Shown: piece by piece, positions 36,494-45,158 of the stretch | How positions within the stretch are numbered: the first letter of the stretch is position 1 | Layout of the letters: every line of letters starts with the position of its first letter | DNA from: JAAURB01 sp049649525 | GTDB lineage: Bacteria > Cyanobacteriota > Cyanobacteriia > Cyanobacteriales > Microcoleaceae | DNA: 64,000 nt | Direction of reading: 5' to 3' | Assembly (NCBI GenBank): GCA_049649525.1 | Contig: JBARZE010000032.1 | Span: forward strand, 1 to 64,000 | Notes under the pieces: generated by a model | What the model was told of the DNA's origin: nothing | The model's database searches: none | The model's input: only the letters and a program-made list of their open reading frames with translations | Position numbers and translations under genes: made by a program

Positions 36494-36575
36494 TCTCGCG
36501 GAGATCATTGCACAACAAGCCTGGTATTCTCCACCCAGTTGTCCGTTTTCCGGCTTCTATCCAAAAGTCAAACCG

Positions 36576-36842
36576 CTAAATTTCACCCGCTTTAAAGATT
36601 AACTGAGGAAACTCAGGATAGTCAATATCGGCTATTTCAGTATAGTTTTCTCCAAAAAAATTAATCTCTACTCTGACTCCTGTAACGACTGCATCATCGT
36701 AGGTAAAAGATCCATCGAATGTTTTTCCAGCCAGCCAACCCTCAGTCACAACCAGGGTAACATCGTAGGTGACAGAGACTGCCTGAACTGGACACACCTG
36801 AACAACACCGAGGGTGAGTGCCACAGTAGAAAAAGCTGCAAT
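36576..36842 (-). pseudogene. Fragment of an exported protein gene
   Basis: A reading frame of about 80 codons without a proper start. Reading back from a GTG at 36824 the frame stays open for six more codons and then hits TAA. The translation begins like a signal peptide (ALTLGVVQVCPVQA) and goes on as VTYDVTLVVTEGWLAGKTFD, GSFTYDDAVVTG, a pattern seen at the start of cyanobacterial PEP-CTERM-type exported proteins. It ends after FKAGEI, without the C-terminal sorting signal. Both ends look cut. It abuts the 3' end of tRNA-Leu. Confidence 0.5.
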
Positions 36843-36880
36843 ATGCTGTTACTTGAACCGAATAGCAATAAAGTTGTAAA

Positions 36881-36964
36881 TGCGGAACCCGGGACTTGAA
36901 CCCGGAAGTCCTTGCGAACACTAGAACCTGAATCTAGCGCGTCTACCAATTCCGCCAGTTCCGC
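36881..36964 (-). tRNA. tRNA-Leu (anticodon CAG)
   Basis: An 84-nt class II tRNA. The acceptor stem GCGGAAC pairs with GTTCCGC, with discriminator A. The anticodon arm CTAGA-TTCAGGT-TCTAG places CAG at the anticodon. A variable arm follows, and the T arm reads CCGGGTTCAAGTCCCGG. CCA is not encoded. Confidence 0.95.
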
Positions 36965-37134
36965 TAAGCATTTTAATTGCACAAGACCTTATTATATCTC
37001 GCATAATCGCGGATGTCAATCATTCTGAGGAGAGAAAGTCAGGAGTAATGAGTAATAAGTCAGAAGTTATGATTCAAGTGTTTCTCAAAACTCCTTATCC
37101 TCCTGCATCTCTTCTTCACTCATCTACCGTATTT

Positions 37135-38196
37135 CTAAATTTGAGCAGCACATAAAGCAGCACCAATTAACCCAACTTTAGAATTGAGTACCACATAAAC
37201 TGGTACTTTCTCAATCATCGGACGGATGCGTCCCTTCGCATTAAAAGCATTAAGAAACAATCCATTTTTGATTAACTCTAAGTTCTTGGTCACAATGCCC
37301 CCAGCGACATATAATCCACCATAAGGTAATAACTTTAAAGCCAAATTACCCGCTTCTGTGCCGTAAGCTTCAATAAACAGCTTCATGGTTTGTTCACACA
37401 GATAGTCATGATTATCACTGGCTGCTTTGGATACTGCTGCTGATAAATCAACCGTTTTATGATCTGTACCTAATTCCTGTTTCCAAGTATTAAAAACCTG
37501 ACTCATTTCAGTGGTTTCTCTGTCGGGATAGCGGTTACGTATAAATTGATAAATCGCAGCAATTCCCATTCCTGAAACAATCCGTTCCACAGAAACCCGC
37601 TCCAGATTTTGTAGTTCTTTAACATAGTTTAATAGTTGAAATTCGACTTCCGAACCGGGAGCAAAATCTACGTGTCCTCCTTCACTCGGCAACACGCGAT
37701 AACCTAAATTCGTCGGAATTACAAATCCTTCTCCTAAGCCTGTTCCTGCACCAATAACTGCGATAGGAGCGAGGGTGTTTTTTTCCCCATTCTGGAGGGT
37801 ATAAACATCATCATCCGTCAGTCCTGTCACCCCATAACCAATGGCTGCAAAGTCATTAATTAGAGTCACTACAGGAATTTTAAGCTCTCGTTTTAATACG
37901 GCAGTATCGATGAACCAACTCAAATTAGTTAGTTCACAAGTGGTATTATTCACAACAGGCCCAGCGATGCCAAAGCAAGCTTTTTCTGGCTGGTATTTTG
38001 CTCCTAATACAGATTCCGCTTCAGACATAAACTGCAATACAATGGGTACTAAATCAGTATATTTCTGACTAGGATAAGTCTCTTCATGTAATGATGTTAA
38101 TTGAGGTAGACTACCGGAAGACTCTGTCGATTCAGCTTTGAGCAACTGTAAAATGGTTTTGGTGCCGCCAATATCCCCGGCCAGTAATATTGTCAT
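37135..38196 (-). CDS. glk: Glucokinase
   Basis: A 353-residue ATP-dependent glucokinase of the bacterial Glk (non-ROK) type. It has the phosphate-binding loop AGDIGGTKT at residues 6-14, the FGIAGPV segment, LINDFAAIGYG with the catalytic aspartate near residue 117, and the second ATP loop IGAGTGLGEG near residue 150. It feeds glucose into glycolysis and the pentose phosphate route whose genes lie 10 kb upstream. Length is normal. Confidence 0.95.
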   Translation of the reverse strand: MTILLAGDIGGTKTILQLLKAESTESSGSLPQLTSLHEETYPSQKYTDLVPIVLQFMSEAESVLGAKYQPEKACFGIAGPVVNNTTCELTNLSWFIDTAVLKRELKIPVVTLINDFAAIGYGVTGLTDDDVYTLQNGEKNTLAPIAVIGAGTGLGEGFVIPTNLGYRVLPSEGGHVDFAPGSEVEFQLLNYVKELQNLERVSVERIVSGMGIAAIYQFIRNRYPDRETTEMSQVFNTWKQELGTDHKTVDLSAAVSKAASDNHDYLCEQTMKLFIEAYGTEAGNLALKLLPYGGLYVAGGIVTKNLELIKNGLFLNAFNAKGRIRPMIEKVPVYVVLNSKVGLIGAALCAAQI

Positions 38197-38280
38197 TGTA
38201 GATTAACTCCTAATTTTGACTGCTAAAGATTAAAATTTTAATCGGCTAATTTTTATAGATATCATTGCTGAGGATATCAT

Positions 38281-38637
38281 TTATTTCTTCCAGTTTTGCT
38301 CAGCTTTTTGCCAAACATAACTCGCAACGGTTTCTATTTCCTCAGTTGTTAATCGATCTGCATAAGCAGACATATTGCCTTTTCCGTGAGTGACAATTTG
38401 AGAAATATCAGAAATTGACTCAAATCCATTCCGTTTAAGCGCTTTTTTCTTCAACGTTTTACCCCACCGAAGAATATTACCACCATTGGCATGACAACCT
38501 GCACATTGCATTTCAAAAATCTTCGCACCTTCATTTATATTGACCGCCAGTGAGGTAGAGTTAATAGGAATTATCGTTAAGAGCAATGTGAATATTAGTG
38601 CAAAAATAAGAGAATAACGATTAACTGAATTAAACAT
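38281..38637 (-). CDS. Cytochrome c6-like protein
   Basis: A 118-residue exported cytochrome. After a signal peptide (LIFALIFTLLLTIIPINSTS) come the haem site CAGCH and GNMSAY, which carries the axial methionine. The fold is that of cytochrome c6, which carries electrons to photosystem I. However the conserved GGN-N segment continues as ILRWGKTLKKKALKRNG, very basic, unlike standard PetJ, so it is probably one of the c6-like paralogues with unclear function. It is transcribed with glk, about 84 bp upstream of it. Confidence 0.85.
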   Translation of the reverse strand: MFNSVNRYSLIFALIFTLLLTIIPINSTSLAVNINEGAKIFEMQCAGCHANGGNILRWGKTLKKKALKRNGFESISDISQIVTHGKGNMSAYADRLTTEEIETVASYVWQKAEQNWKK

Positions 38638-38881
38638 AAATGTGATTATTTTAAAATTTGATTAAGCTGATAGAATATGATAAATGAAACAAACTCACTC
38701 CTCATTTAACATTTGAGCGAATATCATCAAAATAGAATTAACAGAGGCATTCTATCAAAACATCCCTGCGAACTCCATTAATTCAAACAACTTTTAATTA
38801 TATCGGAATATTGCAATCTAATTGAATCGCCGATATAAAGATTAATAGCCTAACTCTTATAGGTCTTTCCAATTTATAGAT

Positions 38882-39452
38882 CTAGAGACTGACAAAATCT
38901 TGTGACAAGCTGAGATTACTCGCATCAACGCCTTGGACAATACCAACCCGTTCATTTTGACCCGAAGTCGTGAGGAAAACTCCTGCCCCAACCCCTGCCT
39001 CCGATAATGTCAGGTTTGAGGCGGTTGTAGCTATCTCCAATATCAATAGTGATTAAGTCGGTTTATAATGGATTGAAATCAGTGATAATGGCATAATCAC
39101 GGTTTCCAGATGCAGTGTAGTAGGTCGTAGAAAAATCACCCATATAGAAGAAATCTGCCCCTGCACCCCCAGTTAAGGTATCAATTTCACCTGCACCCGG
39201 ATTTAAACCAATAATATTAACACCAATAATTACATCATCTCCTAAATCACCGGAAACCAAATCATTGCCTGCATCTCCTGCAACGATATCAGGATCTTGA
39301 CCCCCAAATATACTGTCATTGCCTTCATTTCCATACACAAAGTCTGCACCTAAGTTACCGAAAAGGAGATCGTTACCACTTGTGGCACTACTAATATCTA
39401 AATCACCCAATATAAAGTCATCACCTTGCCCGCCAAATAGAATGTAGATCTA
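38882..39452 (-). pseudogene. Decayed RTX/hemolysin-type calcium-binding protein gene
   Basis: The open part (39063-39452) holds several GG-x-G-x-D repeats (GNDLLFGNLGADFVYGNEGN; GGAGADFFYMGD) and stops at DFNPL. The typical C-terminal end of such proteins (GAGVFLTTSGQNERVGIVQG; VDASNLSLSQDFVSL) follows in another frame, ending at 38882. The two stops are 181 bp apart, which proves a frame change. Upstream, a TAG cuts the frame just before YILFGG. So it is a truncated, frameshifted remnant of a secreted Ca-binding repeat protein. Confidence 0.8.
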
Positions 39453-39816
39453 CTTACTTTAATTCGGTGTCTAAAAATTGAGAATGAATTTCAGATATTA
39501 TTTGATTGGCTACAGCGTTGTTATACTCTCACATTTGAAAAGAAGGAATGCAGGGATCAACCATAAACCCGATCTCATTTGATTGACATGAGCTTAACAG
39601 CTAGCATTCACAGAACGCAATAGGATTTATGAGTGACAATAATTAAATCAATGATTGAGATCACAGCTTAGTTATGTTTTGAATCACTAAATATTAAAAT
39701 TAATATATTTTTGTTTAATATCATTAATAATACTTATTGAATGTCATAGAAATTGAATCAATACTTTGATATTATATAAATTAATTTAAAACAACGTTTA
39801 AAAAAATCAGTTTATT
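39453..39816. other. AT-rich intergenic stretch
   Basis: About 360 bp between the RTX remnant and a small gene. I see no gene, repeat or promoter I can support. Confidence 0.4.
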
Positions 39817-40038
39817 ATGCAGCCCCCCATTCAACTGCTTCAATTTGCGCTGAGCGATATGTATGCACAGGCTAACTCTACAGGTTATGTCACACTAGCC
39901 GATCGCTATGGACTACTAGCAGCGATTTTAGATGAATCTCTAACGGAAGAAGAAAGACGTTCAGTAAATCGATTATTACGAGCAATTAATCGGGGAAGAA
40001 TAAAAGTAGTAGATAAAGTTTCTACAGTTCAAGTTTAA
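39817..40038 (+). CDS. Small conserved cyanobacterial protein
   Basis: A 73-residue protein (MQPPIQLLQFALSDMYAQAN; YVTLADRYGLLAAILDESLT; EEERRSVNRLLRAINRGRIK). It is helical, basic at the C-terminus and soluble. The sequence resembles a small protein family that I recall as widespread in cyanobacteria, of unknown function. It ends 10 bp before the convergent pentapeptide gene. Confidence 0.7.
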   Translation: MQPPIQLLQFALSDMYAQANSTGYVTLADRYGLLAAILDESLTEEERRSVNRLLRAINRGRIKVVDKVSTVQV

Positions 40039-40048
40039 CCAAATAAAT

Positions 40049-40543
40049 TTAAAAATTGGGGCAGCTTCCTTGAGTGCCGTCTGGTAAAGTTGCTCCACAA
40101 AAATTAGCACCTTCGAGTTTTGCACGATTTAAATTAGCGTTGGATAAATTAGATCCGGTTAATTGAGCTTGTTCTAAAAATGCTCGATACAAATCAGCCC
40201 AAGAAAAATCGGCTTGACTTAAATTAGCTTTTCTTAAAGTGGTACTATGAAGTTTAGCATCTTGTAAATCAGCACCAGAAAGATCTGCTTCAATTAAATT
40301 GGCAGAACTTAAATCAGCTCCTCGTAATTTGGCTCCTCGTAAATTAGCTTTTTGTAAATTAGCACCCAATAAATTAGCACCATTTAACTCAGCTTGTTCT
40401 AAATTAGCTTCACTCAAATCACATTGTTGACATTGTTTTGTTGTTATTAATCGTCTTAGATCAGCTTGTAATTCTGCATGAACAGAGATAGCTGTACTGG
40501 AACAGAGAATCAGCCCGATAATAGCTGCGTTGATGGATTTCAT
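40049..40543 (-). CDS. Exported pentapeptide-repeat protein
   Basis: A 164-residue protein. A signal peptide (IIGLILCSSTAISVHA) is followed by TKQCQQCDLSEANL and then about 16 A(D/N)LxX pentapeptides forming a right-handed quadrilateral beta helix. It ends with FCGATLPDGTQGSCPNF. Two cysteine pairs could form disulfides in the periplasm. Function is unknown, as for most of these abundant cyanobacterial proteins. Confidence 0.85.
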   Translation of the reverse strand: MKSINAAIIGLILCSSTAISVHAELQADLRRLITTKQCQQCDLSEANLEQAELNGANLLGANLQKANLRGAKLRGADLSSANLIEADLSGADLQDAKLHSTTLRKANLSQADFSWADLYRAFLEQAQLTGSNLSNANLNRAKLEGANFCGATLPDGTQGSCPNF

Positions 40544-41089
40544 AGGATCTCATCTATATTCATTCTCTTTGATCGTAACTCAATAACATTAGTTTGAGAA
40601 CTATATCAGCACCGAAAGCTTAACAATAAATACGAATACAATATTTTTTACGAAGATCTGAGTTGACTCGAGCTTCTTTAGTCGTCAAATCAGCTTATCA
40701 ACTCAATCAAGTTAGTAAGTTAATAGATAGATAAAATTTGTAAAATATAAAAAGTAGTTAAGGCAATACTTCGCTATTCATAACCCATATTAGCTTATTC
40801 AAAACTCTATTTCAGCCAGTTGAGTTAGAGCCGTTAAATAAAGTAAAAAACACAACATAGTTAAGCAGGGTATCAACTTCAATAATGGATAACTTACCAA
40901 AATATAGAGAGCTAAAATGAAATAGTTTTCAAGATTTAATTAAGCCAGCTTATTAGATAACAATTTACATTTATTAAAATGTTGAGGAATTGACTAAATT
41001 GGTATCAGGTGGGTATCATCGAGACTGTACTCGGGTTAACCTAATACCACCTGAACCTTAAAAACTAAATCCCATAGGTTTTATGCTGA
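40544..41089. other. Intergenic region before tRNA-Val
   Basis: About 550 bp of AT-rich DNA. No gene is visible. An imperfect inverted repeat lies at 41001-41057. Confidence 0.4.
41001..41057. repeat. Imperfect inverted repeat next to tRNA-Val
   Basis: GGTATCAGGTGGGTAT at the left and TAATACCACCTGAACC at the right form a stem of about 15 bp with two bulges around a 25-nt loop. It lies 33 bp beyond the 3' end of the tRNA, which is on the minus strand, so it may end the tRNA transcript. Confidence 0.5.
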
Positions 41090-41161
41090 TGGGCGGTACT
41101 GGATTTGAACCAGTGACCTTCTGCTTGTAAGGCAGACACTCTACCGCTGAGTTAACCGCCC
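41090..41161 (-). tRNA. tRNA-Val (anticodon UAC)
   Basis: A 72-nt tRNA. The acceptor stem GGGCGGT pairs with ACCGCCC, with discriminator A. The anticodon arm TCTGC-CTTACAA-GCAGA gives anticodon UAC. The T arm is ACTGG-TTCAAAT-CCAGT. CCA is not encoded. Confidence 0.96.
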
Positions 41162-41253
41162 AAATTTCGGTGCTGATTAGTAATTATAGCAGAAAACTGT
41201 AAAATGGGAACACTTATTACTAAAATTTTTAGGACGAACCCGCAAACCCGCTC

Positions 41254-41856
41254 ATGCCCTCAAGTCGAACCCATGATCGCATTACGTTGTGGAGCTTACC
41301 TGTGGTTGCGAGTTTAACCTACGGGCAGACTCGTGATAGTCATCTGACGTTACTTGTAACCGGAACTTTTCTCTTCAGTGGCTTGATGTTTGGCCCTGAT
41401 TTAGATATTTACTCCCACCAGTTTCTCCGTTGGGGATGGTTAAGGTGGCTTTGGCTTCCGTATCAAAAAAGTTTGCGGCATCGTTGTTTTTTGTCCCACG
41501 GCCCTTTTATCGGTACAGCAATACGTTTACTGTATTTGAGCAGTTGGTTAATTGTATTTTGCCTGACTGGATATATACTTTTTGGGCGGTTGTGGCAAAT
41601 TGAGCTGAATTTAGAAACAGAAGTTAAAGGGGCTTTAATTGGATTAGCAAATAATTTTCGAGAATGGCTAGCTATTTATATTGGCTTAGAATTAGGAGCG
41701 ATGAGTCACTATTTAGCTGACTGGCTGAGTTCTCAATATAAGCAACTCCGAAAAAAAGGTTGGATAAATATATCCCTTGAAATCAAAACACCTCGTCAGA
41801 AATCACACAACGTTTCAGGTAAGTCTCAAGTAAAAAAGCGAAGTAAAAAAACTTAA
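41254..41856 (+). CDS. Membrane protein of the DUF2227 (putative metal-binding) family
   Basis: A 200-residue protein with about three to four membrane segments. It has the histidine and aspartate pattern of this family: SSRTHDRIT near the start, FGPDLDIYSHQF, RHRCFLSHGP and MSHYLADW, candidate metal ligands as in YdjM-like membrane hydrolases. The C-terminal 30 residues are basic and unconserved. The activity is not known. Confidence 0.8.
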   Translation: MPSSRTHDRITLWSLPVVASLTYGQTRDSHLTLLVTGTFLFSGLMFGPDLDIYSHQFLRWGWLRWLWLPYQKSLRHRCFLSHGPFIGTAIRLLYLSSWLIVFCLTGYILFGRLWQIELNLETEVKGALIGLANNFREWLAIYIGLELGAMSHYLADWLSSQYKQLRKKGWINISLEIKTPRQKSHNVSGKSQVKKRSKKT

Positions 41857-41882
41857 GATTTTTAACTAATTTTTCACCCAGT

Positions 41883-41912
41883 AAAAAAGCCCCTCAATTG
41901 TTATTGAGAGGC
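41883..41912 (-). terminator. Terminator of the DUF4912 repeat gene
   Basis: Read on the minus strand, GCCTCTCAAT-AACA-ATTGAGGGGC forms a stem of about 10 bp followed by TTTTTTAC. It lies 30 bp after the stop of the 927-residue gene. Confidence 0.8.
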
Positions 41913-41941
41913 AAGGGAAGCGAATTAAAAATTGAATAGAT

Positions 41942-44725
41942 TTATCCCATCGACTCTAAAACTGCTTCTTCTTTCGTGTTTGTATGACGCTGTGGAGTTT
42001 CACGATTAAACTGGAGGTGAACTGAGCGCGTTTGTTCGCCGTCAACGGCAACTGCCATAATTGGACAATCAATCATTCCATCTGGGAAAGACATTTGAAA
42101 GCGGAATGTACCATCTTGATTAAGTTTTACGGGTCGTCCAGCAATTGTAACTTTTGCATCGGGTTCTGTTGCACCGTAAACAATGAGTTCAGCATCTGCA
42201 ACTAACCAGAACTTCCGAGGACGAATAGGAGGAATAGATGCTGCCATCCCTACGCCGGACATGCCTGTTCCAGATGCCATCCAGCCTAACGCTGCACCCG
42301 ACATATTTAAACCTGCCCCTGAGGTAGTCATACCCATTCCGGAAGTAGTTAAACCCATACCCGAAGTGGTACGACTCATACCCATTCCCGATGTGGTTAA
42401 GCCCATACCCGAAGCTGTACGACTCATACCCATACCCGAGGTGGTTAAACCCATACCCGAAGTGGTACGACTCATACCCACGCCGGAGGTAGTCAGTCCC
42501 ATTCCCGAAGTAGTTAAGCCTACACCTGAAGTGGTTAAGCCCATTCCCGAAGTAGTTAAGCCCATACCCGAAGCGGTACGACTCATACCCATTCCCGATG
42601 TGGTTAAGCCCATACCCGAAGTAGTCATACCCATACCCGAAGTAGTCATACCCATACCCGAAGTAGTCAAGCCTACACCTGAAGTGGTTAAGCCCATTCC
42701 CGAGGTGGTTAAGCCCATGCCTGAAGTGGTCATACCCATGCCTGAAGTGGTCATACCCATGCCGGAGGTAGTTAAACCCATTCCCGAAGTGGTACGACTC
42801 ATACCCACGCCGGAGGTAGTCAGTCCCATTCCCGAGGTAGTTAAGCCTACACCTGAAGTGGTTAGTCCCATTCCTGAGGTAGTTAAACCCATTCCCGAAG
42901 CGGTACGACTCATACCCATTCCCGATGTGGTTAAGCCCATACCCGAAGTAGTCAAGCCCATACCCGAAGCGGTACGACTCATACCCACGCCGGAGGTAGT
43001 CAGTCCCATTCCCGAAGTGGTTAAACCCATTCCCGAAGTAGTTAAGCCTACACCTGAAGTGGTTAAGCCCATTCCTGAAGCGGTACGACTCATACCCATA
43101 CCCGAAGTAGTTAAGCCTACACCCGAGGTGGTTAAACCCATTCCCGAAGCGGTACGACTCATACCCATACCCGAAGTGGTTAAACCCATTCCCGAAGTAG
43201 TCAAGCCTACACCTGAAGTGGTTAGTCCCATACCCGAAGCTGTACCACTCATACCCATGCCCGAAGTAGTTAAACCCATTCCCGAAGTAGTTAAGCCTAC
43301 ACCTGAAGTAGTCAGTCCCATACCCGAGGTAGTCAAGCCTACACCTGAAGTGGTCATACCCATGCCGGAGGTAGTTAAACCCATGCCCGAAGTAGTCAGT
43401 CCCATTCCCGAAGTAGTCAAGCCTACACCTGAAGTGGTTAGTCCCATTCCCGAAGCTGTACGACTCATCCCCATTCCCGAGGTAGTTAAACCCATGCCCG
43501 AGGTAGTCATACCCATTCCTGAGGTAGTCATACCCATACCGGAAGTAGTCAAGCCTACACCTGAAGTAGTCAGTCCCATACCGGAAGTAGTCAAGCCTAC
43601 ACCTGAAGTGGTTAGTCCCATACCCGAAGCTGTACGACTCATACCCATTCCCGATGTGGTTAAGCCCATACCCGAAGTAGTCATACCCATACCCGAAGTA
43701 GTCAAGCCTACACCTGAAGTGGTTAGTCCCATACCCGAAGCTGTACCACTCATACCCATTCCAGAAGTAGTCATACCCATACCAGAAGCGGTACGACTCA
43801 TACCCATGCCGGAAGTGGTTAAGCCCATACCTGAGGTAGTTGCGATCTGATTGATTCCTGATGCCCACCTACCGACACCAGAGGGAAAAATATAAGAACT
43901 TAGGGACTCTTCTGGTAGATGATGCATTGAACCAAACAAAGAACCTGCAAGTCTGTTGGCTTCTGCATCTTCAGATAAACCAAAAATTTCTCGGTAAAGT
44001 TGGTCTTCTGTTTCATGGGCTGCCTCACTGCCAGGAGGAACTAATTCTGCAAATTGTTGTCCTTCTAACGCTTCGTCCCAAGCAACAGTAATGTATTGAT
44101 CTTCTATCCACTCAGAGGGGTAAATGGGAGGAATACGAACGGCTGTAGAACGTGCCAGGATTAACCAGCGACCATCAGCACAACGATAACCAATTTCTAT
44201 CACGTAGTCGCGATCGCTAACTGGAATGGGAACATACCATTCTCTGGCTAATTCATCGCAGGGATACTCTTGAATACTGTGAGGAGTTTGATATTCCAGT
44301 TTGACATTGGTTACGTCATAGATTCTCAAAGCAAGCTGTTGTCCGCCTAAACGACGAAGTTCTTCTTTATAAACACTCGCAACATCCCAATATGCATAAG
44401 CCCATTCTGGGTCTCTGGGCATTAAGACAATTTGACTTTCACTATAACCCGTAGGTAACTCAGCAATTCCTTCATCGACAGATGAGAGTAATTCACTCAT
44501 CATCTCTTCCTGACCGATGGAAAACTTTGCGGCTTCTACTTCCTCCTGTGCCTGCAGGGGGCGAGTTGGGTTAGACTCTGTAGCTTGTTGGCGTTGAATT
44601 TCTTTGACAGTCGCTAGCAGTTGAGATTTTCTCATTCGGCTGTAACGAGAGACTCCATATTTACTCGCTATCTTACGAAGCTGTCTTAATGTCATTTCCT
44701 CTAACGGAGAACTGGGTGTGGCCAT
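41942..44725 (-). CDS. DUF4912 protein with a giant Gly/Met/Thr/Ser tandem-repeat region
   Basis: A 927-residue protein. Residues 8-45 resemble a SAP/Rho-N helical motif (MTLRQLRKIASKYGVSRYSR). Residues about 95-215 are a DUF4912 domain (IVLMPRDPEWAYAYWDV; YDVTNVKLEYQTPHSI; REWYVPIPVSDRDYVIEIGY). Residues about 294-798 consist of some 69 units, mostly TTSGMGL, TTSGMGM or TTSGVGL, with nonapeptides S(R/G)T(A/T)SGMGL in between. The last 95 residues form a beta-rich domain (FWLVADAELIVYGATEPDAK). The repeat region has almost no charge apart from the arginine in SRT units and is probably disordered or fibre-forming. Function unknown; a terminator follows. Confidence 0.85.
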   Translation of the reverse strand: MATPSSPLEEMTLRQLRKIASKYGVSRYSRMRKSQLLATVKEIQRQQATESNPTRPLQAQEEVEAAKFSIGQEEMMSELLSSVDEGIAELPTGYSESQIVLMPRDPEWAYAYWDVASVYKEELRRLGGQQLALRIYDVTNVKLEYQTPHSIQEYPCDELAREWYVPIPVSDRDYVIEIGYRCADGRWLILARSTAVRIPPIYPSEWIEDQYITVAWDEALEGQQFAELVPPGSEAAHETEDQLYREIFGLSEDAEANRLAGSLFGSMHHLPEESLSSYIFPSGVGRWASGINQIATTSGMGLTTSGMGMSRTASGMGMTTSGMGMSGTASGMGLTTSGVGLTTSGMGMTTSGMGLTTSGMGMSRTASGMGLTTSGVGLTTSGMGLTTSGVGLTTSGMGMTTSGMGMTTSGMGLTTSGMGMSRTASGMGLTTSGVGLTTSGMGLTTSGMGLTTSGMGMTTSGVGLTTSGMGLTTSGVGLTTSGMGLTTSGMGMSGTASGMGLTTSGVGLTTSGMGLTTSGMGMSRTASGMGLTTSGVGLTTSGMGMSRTASGMGLTTSGVGLTTSGMGLTTSGMGLTTSGVGMSRTASGMGLTTSGMGLTTSGMGMSRTASGMGLTTSGMGLTTSGVGLTTSGMGLTTSGVGMSRTTSGMGLTTSGMGMTTSGMGMTTSGMGLTTSGMGLTTSGVGLTTSGMGMTTSGMGMTTSGMGLTTSGMGMSRTASGMGLTTSGMGLTTSGVGLTTSGMGLTTSGVGMSRTTSGMGLTTSGMGMSRTASGMGLTTSGMGMSRTTSGMGLTTSGMGMTTSGAGLNMSGAALGWMASGTGMSGVGMAASIPPIRPRKFWLVADAELIVYGATEPDAKVTIAGRPVKLNQDGTFRFQMSFPDGMIDCPIMAVAVDGEQTRSVHLQFNRETPQRHTNTKEEAVLESMG
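42325..43850 (-). repeat. 21/27-bp tandem coding repeats (about 69 units)
   Basis: Within the DUF4912 gene the DNA is built from 21-bp units, for example CCCGAAGTAGTTAAGCCCAT on the plus strand, and 27-bp units that carry an extra GTACGACTC. All unit lengths are multiples of three. Synonymous variation between units is high (CCCGAAGT, CCTGAGGT, CCGGAGGT), so the array is not freshly expanded. The 27-bp unit always comes right after a unit ending in Met. Confidence 0.9.
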
Positions 44726-45158
44726 GATCTATTACATCTCCATTTACTACTATAAATAAATAATTGATATCTAGAATTTTTTTGGGATCGTGGGGATCGC
44801 TCAATTACTCTACAATATGGCAAAAAACATCTTGAATAGTCAAGGGGAAAATCCAATTATTTTGAGTATTTATACGCATCTATTAGGCTTACGGGGATCA
44901 AACTGTTATGGTTTCATGACATAAACAACAATTGGGGATCAAATTTTGGAGTGTCCGTCAGTTTCAGGTGATTGTGAGGCTTACTTGTTACCGAAGTTTG
45001 TAGATTAATAAAGCTGTATTATTTTCTGTCGTGATTTTTCAAGGGAGACGCTTCAGAATTGAACCTTGATACTTAATCTCAGGAGTTGCTATCTGCACAT
45101 CTGAATGAGAAAAAGTTACAATTCTCAATGGAGAAATATCAACGCCCCAACAGCAATA
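44726..45158. other. Intergenic region between divergent genes
   Basis: About 430 bp between the DUF4912 gene (leftwards) and ccdA (rightwards). It must hold both promoters. The phrase GGGGATC recurs four times (44790, 44799, 44893, 44935 approx.). I can assign no specific site. Confidence 0.35.

Noticed and set aside
36746..36982. 78-codon minus-strand frame
   Set aside because: It runs straight through tRNA-Leu(CAG), so it cannot be a real gene.
42183..43850. A 555-codon plus-strand frame of PIPEVVK-type repeats
   Set aside because: It is the antisense of the DUF4912 repeat array. The array units are multiples of 3 bp, so the opposite frames stay open automatically. It has no ribosome-binding site and ends with the array; kept as a finding but not called a gene.
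42325..43850. CRISPR array
   Set aside because: The units are contiguous 21/27-bp coding repeats without unique spacers and lie in frame within a long protein gene.
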